Of a stretch of DNA of 64,000 nt, positions 17,466 to 26,640 are shown piece after piece. The notes under the pieces are model-generated. The model was not told where the DNA came from. It was given only the letters and a program-made list of their open reading frames with translations, and did not search any database. A program made the translations under genes and the position numbers. Source of the stretch: Flavobacteriaceae bacterium (lineage in GTDB: Bacteria > Bacteroidota > Bacteroidia > Flavobacteriales > Flavobacteriaceae); contig JAGYKX010000005.1 of NCBI GenBank assembly GCA_018401115.1, positions 372,001 through 436,000 on the forward strand. The letters run 5' to 3'. The first letter of the stretch is position 1, and each line of letters opens with the position of its first letter.

Positions 17466-18812
17466 ATGTTAAACATATCTAACAACAACATTAATAGTGA
17501 AGTGCCTCTAGAGAATTTTATTTCAGGAAAGCATGTTTTAAATAAATCTTATTACAAATACTTCAATCGCTTTTTAATGGTTTTTGCCATAATTGGATTA
17601 ATTATTTTATTCCTCCCCTGGACACAAAATATTACTGGGAATGGATTTTTAACCACCTTATTGCCTTCTCAAAGACCACAAACCCTTCAATCTCAAATAC
17701 CTGGTAGAATTGAAAAATGGTACGTACAAGAGGGAGACTACGTGAAAAAGGGAGATACTATTTTAAAAATTTCTGAGGTTAAAAGTGAGTATTTTGATCC
17801 AGATTTGCTATCCAGAACACAAGAACAGATAGATGCCAATCAGGGGTCTTCTGTGGCTTATTCAAATAAACAAGTTGCACTAGACAACCAAATCAAAGCA
17901 TTAGAGCAAGAACTACTATTAAAAAGATCTCAACTAGAGAATAAGATTTTACAAGCTGAATTCAAAGTTTCTAATGACAGCATAAAATTAGTGGCTGCCA
18001 AAACAAACGCTGAAATAGCTTTAAGCCAATTTGAAAGGGTTAGAGATCTGGAAAAATTAGATTTAAAAGCAGTTAGAGAAGTAGAAGATAAAAAATTAAA
18101 ATTGCAAGAAGCTCAAGCTAAGGAAATAGCTCAAGCTAACGATTTAGAGAATAGTAAGAATGAGGCTTTAAATGTAGCGTTAGAGCGTTTACAAGTAGAA
18201 ACTACTTATATGGATAAGATTTCTAAAGCTCAAAGTGAGATGTTTACTGCACAATCGAATTTTTACAGTGCCAAAGAAAAAGGAAGTAAGTTGTCTAACA
18301 CTTACAGTAATTATAGTAGGAGAAATGATCTAATGTACATTACAGCTCCCCAAAATGGTTATATTAATAAAACAATTAAAGGAGGTATTGGTGAAACATT
18401 CAAAGAGGGTGAAAAGCTTTTAGGGATTATGCCTGCAGATTATGAATTAGCAGTAGAGACCTTTGTTAGACCAATTGATCTACCCCTACTCCACATTGAT
18501 GAAAAAGTAAGGGTTCAATTTGACGGCTGGCCTGCCATTGTATTTAGTGGTTGGCCCAACGTTTCTTATGGAACTTATGGAGCAAAGGTTGTTGCAATAG
18601 AAACTTTTATTAGTGACAATGGAAAGTACAGGGTATTACTCGCACCTGATTCCGAAGATCATGACTGGCCTACTGCAATAAGGATTGGATCAGGGGCAAG
18701 AACTTTTGCTTTATTAGAAGACGTACCTATTTGGTTTGAATTATGGAGACAACTAAACGGTTTCCCTCCTAACTATTACGATCCTAACTATAACGCCAAT
18801 AAAGACAAATAA
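17466..18812 (+). CDS. HlyD-family periplasmic adaptor subunit
   Basis: A 448-residue membrane fusion protein. A single membrane helix lies near residues 38-56 (FLMVFAIIGLIILFLPW). It is followed by a lipoyl/biotinyl half-motif (IPGRIEKWYVQEGDYVKKGDTIL), a long alpha-helical hairpin (about 120-290, Gln/Lys/Glu rich) and a second half-motif (APQNGYINKTIKGGIGE) before beta-barrel domains. It bridges the ABC transporter in the inner membrane and the TolC channel. It starts 4 bases after the ABC gene, so the two are certainly cotranscribed. Confidence 0.92.
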   Translation: MLNISNNNINSEVPLENFISGKHVLNKSYYKYFNRFLMVFAIIGLIILFLPWTQNITGNGFLTTLLPSQRPQTLQSQIPGRIEKWYVQEGDYVKKGDTILKISEVKSEYFDPDLLSRTQEQIDANQGSSVAYSNKQVALDNQIKALEQELLLKRSQLENKILQAEFKVSNDSIKLVAAKTNAEIALSQFERVRDLEKLDLKAVREVEDKKLKLQEAQAKEIAQANDLENSKNEALNVALERLQVETTYMDKISKAQSEMFTAQSNFYSAKEKGSKLSNTYSNYSRRNDLMYITAPQNGYINKTIKGGIGETFKEGEKLLGIMPADYELAVETFVRPIDLPLLHIDEKVRVQFDGWPAIVFSGWPNVSYGTYGAKVVAIETFISDNGKYRVLLAPDSEDHDWPTAIRIGSGARTFALLEDVPIWFELWRQLNGFPPNYYDPNYNANKDK

Positions 18813-18819
18813 TTAATTA

Positions 18820-20226
18820 ATGAAAAAGATTTTTTCCTTTCTAATTGTTATATTCGGCTTCTCCTTTGTTTTTAGTCAAAATGCTCCTACCCTAAGTTAT
18901 ATTAAATATTTAGAATATGTAACTGACTTTCATCCTTTATTGACTCAAGCCTATAACAGGGCCAAATTTGGTCAAGCCAATCAACAAATGGCAAGAGGGG
19001 CTTTTGATCCTAAACTTAGTTTTGAAAATCAGCAAAAAAAATTCAATGACCAATTGTATTACAACCAATCAGGAGGCAGTATTTCCATACCTACTTGGTT
19101 TGGTCTTTCACTAAAAGGAGATTATTCAGTCAATGACGGTATATTTTTAAATCCAGAAGATGAATTGCCCTCAGATGGATTGTATTCTGCAGGAATCAGT
19201 CTAGATGCCTCTGAAGGACTTTGGATTAACAAACGTATGGCTACATTAAAAAAGGCGGCTATTATAAAAAATCAAACACAAGCAGAAAGAGATTTATTGA
19301 TTAACGAGCTGGTCACTGAGGCTTCTTTAGCTTATTTTAATTGGCTGTTAGCTTATGACAATTACCAAGTAAATGTGCAGTTTCGAAACAACGCAACACA
19401 ACGCTTTGAGGGTGTTAGACAACGTGCATTAAGTGGTGATATTGCAATGATAGATACTGTGGAATCGTATACCAACGTGCAACAACGAATTTTGTCTTTA
19501 TCTGAATCGGAAGTAAACTTAGTAAAAGCGCGATTAGAAGCTTCTAATTATTTATGGGCAGAAGACAATATACCCTTAGAAATAGCTGATAATTCAATTC
19601 CTCTGAGCGTATCAGATCTTGAGATAGATGCATTTTTAGGAATAGAAAATGGTGGTTTAGATAATTTTTATTTAACAACACATCCAAAATTAAATATTCT
19701 AGAAGCTAAAGTAGGTACCTTAAAAATAGACCGTTCCTTAAAAAGGGCTAGTTTATTCCCAGATGTTACTGCAAACTTTAATGTTTTACAGAGCAATTTG
19801 GATCAAATAACACCTTTAAATACAGAACAATACAAAGCTGGAGTTAAGGTGCAATTGCCCTTATTTTTAAGAAAAGAAAGAGGCGATTTGAAAATAACAG
19901 CATTGAAGCTATCAGATGCGCAATTAGATTTTAATTATGAAAGTGTGCGAATTCAAAATAAGGTATCCCAAAGCGTACAAGCTCAAAAGGCACTCGTTGA
20001 CCAGTTAGATCTTTCTACCGGGTTAGTAAACAATTACAGTAAATTATTAATCGGTGAACAGCAAAAATTTAATGCAGGAGAAAGTTCTCTTTTTGTTGTG
20101 ATAAGTAGGGAACAAAAGCTCATAGAATCTAAAATTAAATTAAACCGCACTTACAATAAGTATTTAAGTAATAAGGCAAATCTTTTTAATGCCATGGGTC
20201 TAGTGATCCCTACCCTGAAGCCTTAA
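18820..20226 (+). CDS. TolC-family outer-membrane channel protein
   Basis: A 468-residue outer-membrane efflux protein. A signal peptide ends near FVFSQNAPT (about residue 20). Two repeated OEP units follow, rich in long helices, with typical segments such as ALSGDIAMIDTVES and FNAGESSLFVVISREQKL. It forms the trimeric exit duct for the ABC/HlyD pair located 7 bases upstream. It is the last gene of the operon; a 100-base gap without a clear hairpin follows. Confidence 0.92.
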   Translation: MKKIFSFLIVIFGFSFVFSQNAPTLSYIKYLEYVTDFHPLLTQAYNRAKFGQANQQMARGAFDPKLSFENQQKKFNDQLYYNQSGGSISIPTWFGLSLKGDYSVNDGIFLNPEDELPSDGLYSAGISLDASEGLWINKRMATLKKAAIIKNQTQAERDLLINELVTEASLAYFNWLLAYDNYQVNVQFRNNATQRFEGVRQRALSGDIAMIDTVESYTNVQQRILSLSESEVNLVKARLEASNYLWAEDNIPLEIADNSIPLSVSDLEIDAFLGIENGGLDNFYLTTHPKLNILEAKVGTLKIDRSLKRASLFPDVTANFNVLQSNLDQITPLNTEQYKAGVKVQLPLFLRKERGDLKITALKLSDAQLDFNYESVRIQNKVSQSVQAQKALVDQLDLSTGLVNNYSKLLIGEQQKFNAGESSLFVVISREQKLIESKIKLNRTYNKYLSNKANLFNAMGLVIPTLKP

Positions 20227-20329
20227 TTTTTTGGATGATATCTTTTCAGTTTTAAGAATAAATAGTTGGCTTAATATTTTCTCTTTCATTATTTGTTATA
20301 TTTAGTCACACGATAAACCAAATTAGAAA

Positions 20330-21877
20330 ATGAAAAGACAATTTTTAAATTTAGCTGTTATTGCCATTGCATGTAGTTTCAGTGGCTGGTCTCAGGACCA
20401 AAGTGTTATTGAACGTATAGTCAGTGAAGCCAACGAAAATTCTCAATTAGAAGTTCTTGGACAAGAACTCATGGATGGTATTGGCCCAAGACTTGTGGGA
20501 ACACCTCAAATGAAACAGGCTCATGACTGGGCGGTTGATAAATACAGTCAATGGGGTATTTCAGCAAAAAATGAAGCTTACGGTACTTGGAGGGGCTGGG
20601 AAAGAGGTATTACACATATAGACATGTTGTCTCCAAGGGTTCAAAGTTTACAGGGTACGCAACTTGCCTGGAATCCATCTACTTCAAAAAAAGGCGTTAC
20701 AGCAGAAGCTATACTCTTGCCCTTAGTAACCAATCCAGAAGAATTTCAATCTTGGTTGCCTAATGTTAAAGGTAAATTGGTCATGATTTCTCCATTAGAG
20801 GCTACCGGCAGACCTGACTACAATTGGGAAGAATTTGCAACAGAAGCTTCATTAGACAAAATGAAAGCAGCACGAGAAATTGCAACTAAAGCATGGCGAG
20901 AAAACATGAAAAACACTGGTTTCACTTCAAGAAGTATTATTGAAGCGCTTGAAAATGCGGGGGCAGCTGGGATAGTGAGCTCTTATTGGTCTAAAGGTTT
21001 TGGGGTGAGCAAAATATTCAGTGCTAGAACTAAAAAAATACCCACTGTAGACTTAGAATTAGAAGACTATTCCATGGTTTATAGGTTGGCCGCAAGAGGT
21101 GAAAAACCTGTTTTAAATATTGTAGCACAATCAAAAGATTTGGGTGAAGTACCTACTTTTAATACGATTGCTGAAATTAAAGGAACAGAGAAACCAGAGG
21201 AATATGTCATACTATCTGCTCACTTTGATTCTTGGGACGGTGGAACGGGCGCAACGGATAACGGGACAGGTACCCTTGTTATGATGGAAGCCATGAGAAT
21301 TTTAAAAAAGATAGTCCCAAATCCTAAGAGAACTATATTAGTGGGTCATTGGGGAAGTGAGGAACAAGGTCTGAATGGTTCTAGAGCTTTTGTTGAAGAT
21401 CATCCAGAGATTGTTTCTCAAGTACAAGCTGTTTTTAACCAGGACAATGGCACAGGAAGGGTGGTAAATATTTCTGGCCAAGGATTTCTTCATGCCTATG
21501 ATTATATAGGCAGGTGGCTTCATGAAGTTCCCCAAGATATTACACAACACATTGAGACTAATTTTCCTGGTACTCCAGGAGGAGGAGGATCTGATTACGC
21601 TTCTTTTGTGGCTGCAGGTGCACCCGCATTCAGCTTGAGCTCCCTTAGCTGGTCCTATTGGAACTATACTTGGCATACCAATAGAGATACTTATGACAAA
21701 ATTGTTTTTGACGATGTGAGAAACAATGTAATTCTAACAGCTGTATTAACATATATGGCTTCTGAGGACAACGAAAAGACTTCTAGAGAAAAAATAGTAT
21801 TGCCCATAAGTAAAAGAACAGGTAAACAAATGGAGTGGCCTGCTACAAGATCTCCAAATAGAAAAGGTGGTATGTAA
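20330..21877 (+). CDS. M28-family zinc aminopeptidase, exported
   Basis: A 515-residue protein with a signal peptide ending near SGWSQDQ (about residue 22), then a protease-associated-like insert, then an M28 peptidase domain. The bimetal ligands are in order: SAHFDSWDGGTGATDNGTG (His and Asp), HWGSEEQGLNGS (catalytic Glu then Glu), NQDNGTG (Asp) and YTWHTNRDTYD (His). It should release N-terminal residues from peptides in the periplasm or at the surface. No type IX C-terminal sorting domain is seen. The gene ends at a strong bidirectional terminator. Confidence 0.92.
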   Translation: MKRQFLNLAVIAIACSFSGWSQDQSVIERIVSEANENSQLEVLGQELMDGIGPRLVGTPQMKQAHDWAVDKYSQWGISAKNEAYGTWRGWERGITHIDMLSPRVQSLQGTQLAWNPSTSKKGVTAEAILLPLVTNPEEFQSWLPNVKGKLVMISPLEATGRPDYNWEEFATEASLDKMKAAREIATKAWRENMKNTGFTSRSIIEALENAGAAGIVSSYWSKGFGVSKIFSARTKKIPTVDLELEDYSMVYRLAARGEKPVLNIVAQSKDLGEVPTFNTIAEIKGTEKPEEYVILSAHFDSWDGGTGATDNGTGTLVMMEAMRILKKIVPNPKRTILVGHWGSEEQGLNGSRAFVEDHPEIVSQVQAVFNQDNGTGRVVNISGQGFLHAYDYIGRWLHEVPQDITQHIETNFPGTPGGGGSDYASFVAAGAPAFSLSSLSWSYWNYTWHTNRDTYDKIVFDDVRNNVILTAVLTYMASEDNEKTSREKIVLPISKRTGKQMEWPATRSPNRKGGM

Positions 21878-21898
21878 TTAAGTGTCATTATTACATAT

Positions 21899-21933
21899 AA
21901 AAAGTCCTGTAAATTAAGTTTACAGGACTTTTT
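21899..21933. terminator. Bidirectional rho-independent terminator
   Basis: A perfect 15-base-pair inverted repeat (21899-21913 and 21919-21933) with a 5-base loop TTAAG sits between two convergent genes. The arms start with AAAAA and end with TTTTT, so either strand yields a stem and a U tract. It serves the M28 peptidase (plus) and the cold-shock-domain gene (minus). Confidence 0.9.
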
Positions 21934-21969
21934 ATAGTTAAATAAAATCTTTAAGACAGATTAATGTTT

Positions 21970-22428
21970 TTATTGCTTTTGAACTTTAACAGCATTCATT
22001 CCTTTTTGTCCACGCTCTAATTCAAAGCTAACTTTATCATTTTCCATGATCTCGTCAATTAAACCACTTACATGAACAAAGTGCTTCTCTTGAGAAACGG
22101 CATCTATGATAAATCCAAAACCTTTAGATGCGTCAAAGAAAGAAACTTTTCCAGTTCTTAAAGGATCTTCCTCTTCTTCATCCCTATCTTCCCTTTTAGG
22201 GATTCCAATAACAATTGACTCAGCGTCTACCTTAACTTTTAAACTAGGATCAGGAGGAGTGTCAGTAAAGTGACCATTCTCATCTACATAAACCAACATG
22301 TCTTCTAAACTATTTGGTTTCTCAGCATTGGCTTTGCGTTCTAATTTCTTCTTTTGCTTGTCGTCACGTTTTTTTAAACGTTTCTTCTCTTTCTCTTTTT
22401 TGTTAAAGGTTTCTTGCGCTCTCGCCAT
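21970..22428 (-). CDS. Cold-shock-domain protein with a charged N-terminal extension
   Basis: A 152-residue protein. The C-terminal 65 residues are a cold-shock domain: GKVSFFDASKGFGFI contains RNP1 and KHFVHVSGL contains RNP2. The N-terminal half is extremely charged (KKEKEKKRLKKRDDKQKKK) and then acidic, so the chain is about twice the length of a CspA. It should bind single-stranded RNA or DNA as a chaperone. Flavobacterial genomes commonly carry this long form. A TATATTTG promoter box lies about 50 bases upstream, leaving room for a structured leader. Confidence 0.9.
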   Translation of the reverse strand: MARAQETFNKKEKEKKRLKKRDDKQKKKLERKANAEKPNSLEDMLVYVDENGHFTDTPPDPSLKVKVDAESIVIGIPKREDRDEEEEDPLRTGKVSFFDASKGFGFIIDAVSQEKHFVHVSGLIDEIMENDKVSFELERGQKGMNAVKVQKQ

Positions 22429-22477
22429 TTCGATTGATAAGTTTTAAGAACCAAATGAATAAAGGTTCAATAGGTTA

Positions 22478-22485
22478 CAAATATA
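22478..22485 (-). promoter_or_regulatory. -7 box (TATATTTG) of the cold-shock-domain gene
   Basis: The minus strand reads TATATTTG about 50 bases before the ATG at 22428. It matches TAnnTTTG exactly. No clear -33 TTG is present. The leader of about 43 bases is longer than for most genes here, which would suit post-transcriptional control of a cold-shock-type gene. Confidence 0.5.
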
Positions 22486-22530
22486 CGTCAGTTCTCTCAT
22501 ATTTTATCTAAAAATGAATAATAATGTGCA

Positions 22531-24000
22531 TTACCTCAAGAAAATAGCATTTCTAAAATGACTGGACTTCTTTTGTAAATCAATGAGATATCCGTTAATA
22601 ACTGCATGACTAATAATACCATTTTTTGAAAGTAAAAAACTTGGGTTTAAACCTACATAGAGTCTAAAGTCAGGTAGCATAAATTTTTTACTCACCACTT
22701 GCATGGGAAAATTAAATCCATTGTCCTCCATGGCTAGTGGGCCACGCCAATACACATAGCCTTTTTTTAGTAATTCATAAGCCCTTTCTTTTGTTGGAAG
22801 CACGCCCTCTTTTGGATTGTATATTTTCCCTGGGATAATTTTGTACCCATTGGCTGGTAATGTTTCGTAACCATAATAGGTAGACAAGTCGCCCAAATCC
22901 ATAATTTGTGCCTTGGTATAAAAATTAGAATGAGAAGCATTGTCTACCTCTAGATAATGTACCCCAATATCCAAGGTATAAGTGTTTCCTAATAATTCAT
23001 ATTGGACATCTTCAATCTTAAGATCAAATAATTTACGGTCATTTTGCGGTATTTTTTCATAGTCAGCCAAATCAATTTTTTTATAGGATTTTGTAGCAAT
23101 ACTATAAAGTGCGGCTAAAATAGAGACGTAATTCAATTGTCTTATTTCCTGTTTTTCTGTATCGTTTAAATAACCACCAGACTCAATTAAGATAGCAGAA
23201 GTACCCCATTTTTGAATATTGTCTCCAAATGCTCTGGGCTCAAAATCGTCATTGTAACGTCCTACCTGCCCTGGTGCAAAACCTTGAACCAATTCATTCA
23301 TCAATACAATTACTTTCATGGCGTTCCCCCTGACCTCATTAATATCTTTTTCATAATTATAAGCAGGCGCTAAGTAGGACAAGGTCGCTGGCTTATCTGT
23401 CCTTTCTGCATTGTAATACTTACTTTGGTCGTGTAAGTTAAACCCAAAATCTGCTTCTAAACTATCTCTTACTCTTTTTAAAGTTCGCCCTTCGGGCGAT
23501 GCCAAGTCCAAGGCGTCACGATTAATATCTATTCCTAAGGCATTCCTTCTAGTGAAAACTTCAGCACCATCTGGATTAAGCATAGGCAAAAAGTGAAATC
23601 TCAATTTCTTTAAAAGTAATTTTTGAGCTTTGTTTTTTTGCTCTGATGAAAAGTAATTTAATATATCAAAAATTGCTTGGGTGGCTGTAGGCTCATCTCC
23701 ATGCATTTGGGACCAAAGAAAAACATCGGTGTCTCCATTACCTAAGCTTAATAGAGATAAGCTTCTTCCCTCAATGGACTCCCCTACTTTAGTGACAGTA
23801 ATTCCAGCTTGATTTTTGTATTTTTCGATAAGTGGTTGAAGGTCTTCATGTTTAATCCTTCTTTTATTTAAGGAAGGCTCTTTAAAGTTTTCATACTCTG
23901 ATACCAAATCTTTGACCAATTGGTCTTGAGCTAGTGTAGGCCTTGACACTAAAAATAAAAATAAGGAGAAAAAAATAACTGTTTTATTAAGTGAACTCAT
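22531..24000 (-). CDS. M14-family zinc carboxypeptidase, exported
   Basis: A 489-residue protein with a signal peptide (cleavage near RPTLAQDQ, about residue 24). The M14 zinc ligands appear as MHGDEPTA (HxxE) and NLHDQ, with INRDA supplying an Arg of the substrate pocket. The C-terminal 200 residues form an extra beta-rich domain. It should trim peptides or peptidoglycan-derived peptides in the periplasm. It precedes an amidase gene transcribed in the same direction 60 bases upstream, so a shared envelope role is possible but unproven. Confidence 0.88.
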   Translation of the reverse strand: MSSLNKTVIFFSLFLFLVSRPTLAQDQLVKDLVSEYENFKEPSLNKRRIKHEDLQPLIEKYKNQAGITVTKVGESIEGRSLSLLSLGNGDTDVFLWSQMHGDEPTATQAIFDILNYFSSEQKNKAQKLLLKKLRFHFLPMLNPDGAEVFTRRNALGIDINRDALDLASPEGRTLKRVRDSLEADFGFNLHDQSKYYNAERTDKPATLSYLAPAYNYEKDINEVRGNAMKVIVLMNELVQGFAPGQVGRYNDDFEPRAFGDNIQKWGTSAILIESGGYLNDTEKQEIRQLNYVSILAALYSIATKSYKKIDLADYEKIPQNDRKLFDLKIEDVQYELLGNTYTLDIGVHYLEVDNASHSNFYTKAQIMDLGDLSTYYGYETLPANGYKIIPGKIYNPKEGVLPTKERAYELLKKGYVYWRGPLAMEDNGFNFPMQVVSKKFMLPDFRLYVGLNPSFLLSKNGIISHAVINGYLIDLQKKSSHFRNAIFLR

Positions 24001-24060
24001 AGAAAAAATAGTTTGGATGCTGTTTTATACTAAGTATTGGACTAATTTATTTGATATTAA

Positions 24061-24723
24061 TTATGGTACATTAGAGGGGTTAGGTATAAATTTTAACTTT
24101 GAAGTTGCCCTTCTGATTTTTGCCATAAAGGCTTCTCCTGGGTCTGTTTTTTGCGTTCTATATCCTTTATCTATTTCCTTCCAAAGAGGATGATTTTCAA
24201 ATAAAGTGTATTCATAATGACCAATAAGATAATTGATTGAATACTTTGATTTTAAGTATTTAATTAATTTTATATTAGAATTTAATTGTGCTTTTGTTAG
24301 TGGTGTTTCTTTAGTGCCTCCAACATTTTCAATACCTATAGCAGCATGGTTCAAACCTATTACATGCCTGGCCATATGGTTTTCTGGCATGAGTCTATAA
24401 ATAGTGCCATCTTGATCTACAAGAAATTGAGCAGATACATTCAGGGCACTTTGATTCACTAACTCAGGCCTCCAATTCGGAAGAGACTCATTGTAAAATG
24501 CATCGAATGATTTTTCAAGTGTAGGAATTGCAGTCCAATGTACCACAATCATTTTGGGGTTTATCAGAATATTCTGCTGTATTATGCCATATCTATTCTC
24601 TAAGTATTCCTTGGTGAGTTTTTTTCGTTGCTCGTTAAAAACTATGGGTTTGTCTACAATTGGAACTGTGATGGCACAAGAATTTAAAAAAAGTAAACCT
24701 ATAAAACATATTAATAGACGCAT
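24061..24723 (-). CDS. N-acetylmuramoyl-L-alanine amidase lipoprotein (AmpD/PGRP type)
   Basis: A 220-residue protein. A lipoprotein signal ends in FLNSC (Cys16). The Amidase_2 domain shows the zinc ligands VVHWTA, LIGHYEY and a C-terminal KTDPGEAF, plus the AIGIENVGG strand. It should cleave the amide bond between MurNAc and the stem peptide, either for remodelling or for recycling in the periplasm. It is divergent from the DUF2452 gene across about 110 bases. Confidence 0.9.
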   Translation of the reverse strand: MRLLICFIGLLFLNSCAITVPIVDKPIVFNEQRKKLTKEYLENRYGIIQQNILINPKMIVVHWTAIPTLEKSFDAFYNESLPNWRPELVNQSALNVSAQFLVDQDGTIYRLMPENHMARHVIGLNHAAIGIENVGGTKETPLTKAQLNSNIKLIKYLKSKYSINYLIGHYEYTLFENHPLWKEIDKGYRTQKTDPGEAFMAKIRRATSKLKFIPNPSNVP

Positions 24724-24820
24724 TCGAATTGTTTTTATTTTATAAAGCTACAAATATTTGATATGATATAAGATTTAATTGAATATTCCCTTTAGACTTT
24801 ATAATTGACTTGACTTATTG

Positions 24821-24828
24821 TATTTTTG
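24821..24828 (+). promoter_or_regulatory. -7 box (TATTTTTG) abutting the DUF2452 start
   Basis: TATTTTTG matches TAnnTTTG and ends one base before the ATG at 24830. A start site 5-7 bases later would fall at or near the ATG at 24836, which would make the mRNA leaderless. TTG at 24805-24807 is closer than the usual -33 spacing, so support is one-sided. Confidence 0.4.
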
Positions 24829-24835
24829 TATGGCT

Positions 24836-25240
24836 ATGAAAGAATCAAAAAAACCAGATGCTGTTGTTTATGACAAGGACAAACAGCAATATAATGCACA
24901 TATCTTACCGTATGCTACAGGTGTTGGCGCCCCGCAGATTACTGCACCAGACGTAAGTAGTTGGAAAAATACTCAAGTCCAAAAAGTCAATCATGAGTTT
25001 AAAGCCCAGTTTAATGCTTTAAAGGAACAGTACGCTCAAATGATGGATTCCTATGATTTTAATAAGAGAGTTTACAGTTCAAAATTTAGTTTTGAACCCA
25101 TCATAGGAGAAACTTACTTCCTTTATTTGGACAAGCAAGGCAATGATTTTTTGTCTCTAATCCCTCCCACTCAATGCCGCTTTGAGTACTCAGCTACTTG
25201 TACTATAGGTCCTGATAAAATTTGGATAAAAAGAGATTAA
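24836..25240 (+). CDS. DUF2452 domain-containing protein
   Basis: A protein of 134 residues if translation begins at ATG 24836; ATG 24830 would add two residues and TTG 24818 six more. I prefer 24836 because the -7 box covers the earlier positions. The segment SKKPDAVVYDKDKQQYNAHILPYAT and the QCRFEYSATCTIG-type C-terminus match DUF2452, a Bacteroidota family of unknown function. It is soluble, with no signal peptide. Confidence 0.83.
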   Translation: MKESKKPDAVVYDKDKQQYNAHILPYATGVGAPQITAPDVSSWKNTQVQKVNHEFKAQFNALKEQYAQMMDSYDFNKRVYSSKFSFEPIIGETYFLYLDKQGNDFLSLIPPTQCRFEYSATCTIGPDKIWIKRD

Positions 25241-25282
25241 TATAAGCTATTTCACTATTTTAGGGCAATTAATGCTACTGAA

Positions 25283-26623
25283 ATGAAATGGTTTAAAAGG
25301 ATTGCTGGAATTATATTTTTATTGATTGTTATTGCTATAGGGTTTAATTACCCCAAATTAACACTAATATCTGGTTATAGTTCAAAATACATAGCCAGTT
25401 CGGCTTTTATCGCGGGTCATTCTAAAAGCTATATTGAGGCTAATGACAACAATATCCCCAATATTAAATTGGCTACAAATGAGTTGGATTATCCAATGAG
25501 TAAGGCATCGGCACGCGTTTTTGGCCTTCAAGAACGCGAAGCCATTTATAAAGAAGGCTTGGGAGCTATTCTATTACCTAAAGGGGTTTCTCCTACCGAT
25601 TTAGATAATTTTCTAATCCCTAGAAGAAATCTAACACCCATTGAAAAGCCCTATCCAATAGGTCATTTAGCACCACTGGACACCGTGTTGCCTTCTGTTG
25701 ATTATTCAGCCATTCAAGATGCCTTAGAGGTAGTTTTTGAAGACAACCATATTCAGAAATCAAGATCTGCACTCATACTGTATAAAGGACAACTTATTGG
25801 GGAGAAATATATAGATGGGTTTGGTCCAGACACGCCCGTTCTTGGCTGGTCTATGACCAAAAGTATTATTGCTACAATTTACGGAATTCTAGAATATCAG
25901 GATAAATTAAAAGTGAGCGATCCTGTGGCTTTGGAAGATTGGACCAATGATGAAAGGGCTAATATTACCATTGATGATTTATTAAGAATGCAAAGTGGCT
26001 TGGCTTTTGAAGAAGATTATTCCGTCATTTCAGATGTGACCAATATGTTGTTTAACGAGGCAGATATGGCGCAGCTGGCTATTGATAAGCCCAGGATTGC
26101 AAAACCCAGGGAAATATGGTCTTATTCTTCAGGGACTACGAATATTTTATCTAAATACCTTAAATTATTTAGTTCAGACGCCCAGCAATACTTAGATTTC
26201 CCTTATGCGCAATTAATCGATAAAATTGGAATGCATTCTATGGTAATTGAAACAGATATGGTGCAAACATTTGTTGGTTCTTCCTACGGATGGGCCAGCA
26301 CAAGAGATTGGGCAAGATTCGGCTTACTGTATTTGCAAAACGGGGTTTGGAATGGTTCTAGAATTTTTAGCGACAGCTGGGTGAATTACATTAGCACGCC
26401 TACTCAGGCTTCTAATGGAGCATATGGCGCCCATTTTTGGCTCAATGCGGACGGGCACTTAAAAGATGTTCCTAGAGATCTCTACAGTGCCAATGGACAC
26501 GATGGACAGCATGTTTATGTCATTCCTTCTAAGGACTTGGTGATCGTAAGGACTGGTTTAGGAGAGCGTCCAAATTACAGAGCCAATGATTTTATTGCAG
26601 CCATAGTAGCAGCTGTTGAATAG
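25283..26623 (+). CDS. Serine hydrolase of the beta-lactamase class C/PBP family
   Basis: A 446-residue protein. An N-terminal hydrophobic helix (residues 9-20, AGIIFLLIVIAIGF) anchors or exports it. The catalytic SxxK is SMTK near residue 189, the second motif YSSGT lies near 280 and the third motif region reads HDGQH near 408, which corresponds to the class C KTG/HxG position. Substrates of such proteins range from peptides to esters; no beta-lactamase claim can be made. It is convergent with menB with only 17 bases between the genes. Confidence 0.88.
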   Translation: MKWFKRIAGIIFLLIVIAIGFNYPKLTLISGYSSKYIASSAFIAGHSKSYIEANDNNIPNIKLATNELDYPMSKASARVFGLQEREAIYKEGLGAILLPKGVSPTDLDNFLIPRRNLTPIEKPYPIGHLAPLDTVLPSVDYSAIQDALEVVFEDNHIQKSRSALILYKGQLIGEKYIDGFGPDTPVLGWSMTKSIIATIYGILEYQDKLKVSDPVALEDWTNDERANITIDDLLRMQSGLAFEEDYSVISDVTNMLFNEADMAQLAIDKPRIAKPREIWSYSSGTTNILSKYLKLFSSDAQQYLDFPYAQLIDKIGMHSMVIETDMVQTFVGSSYGWASTRDWARFGLLYLQNGVWNGSRIFSDSWVNYISTPTQASNGAYGAHFWLNADGHLKDVPRDLYSANGHDGQHVYVIPSKDLVIVRTGLGERPNYRANDFIAAIVAAVE

Positions 26624-26640
26624 TACATCAATCATTTTTT

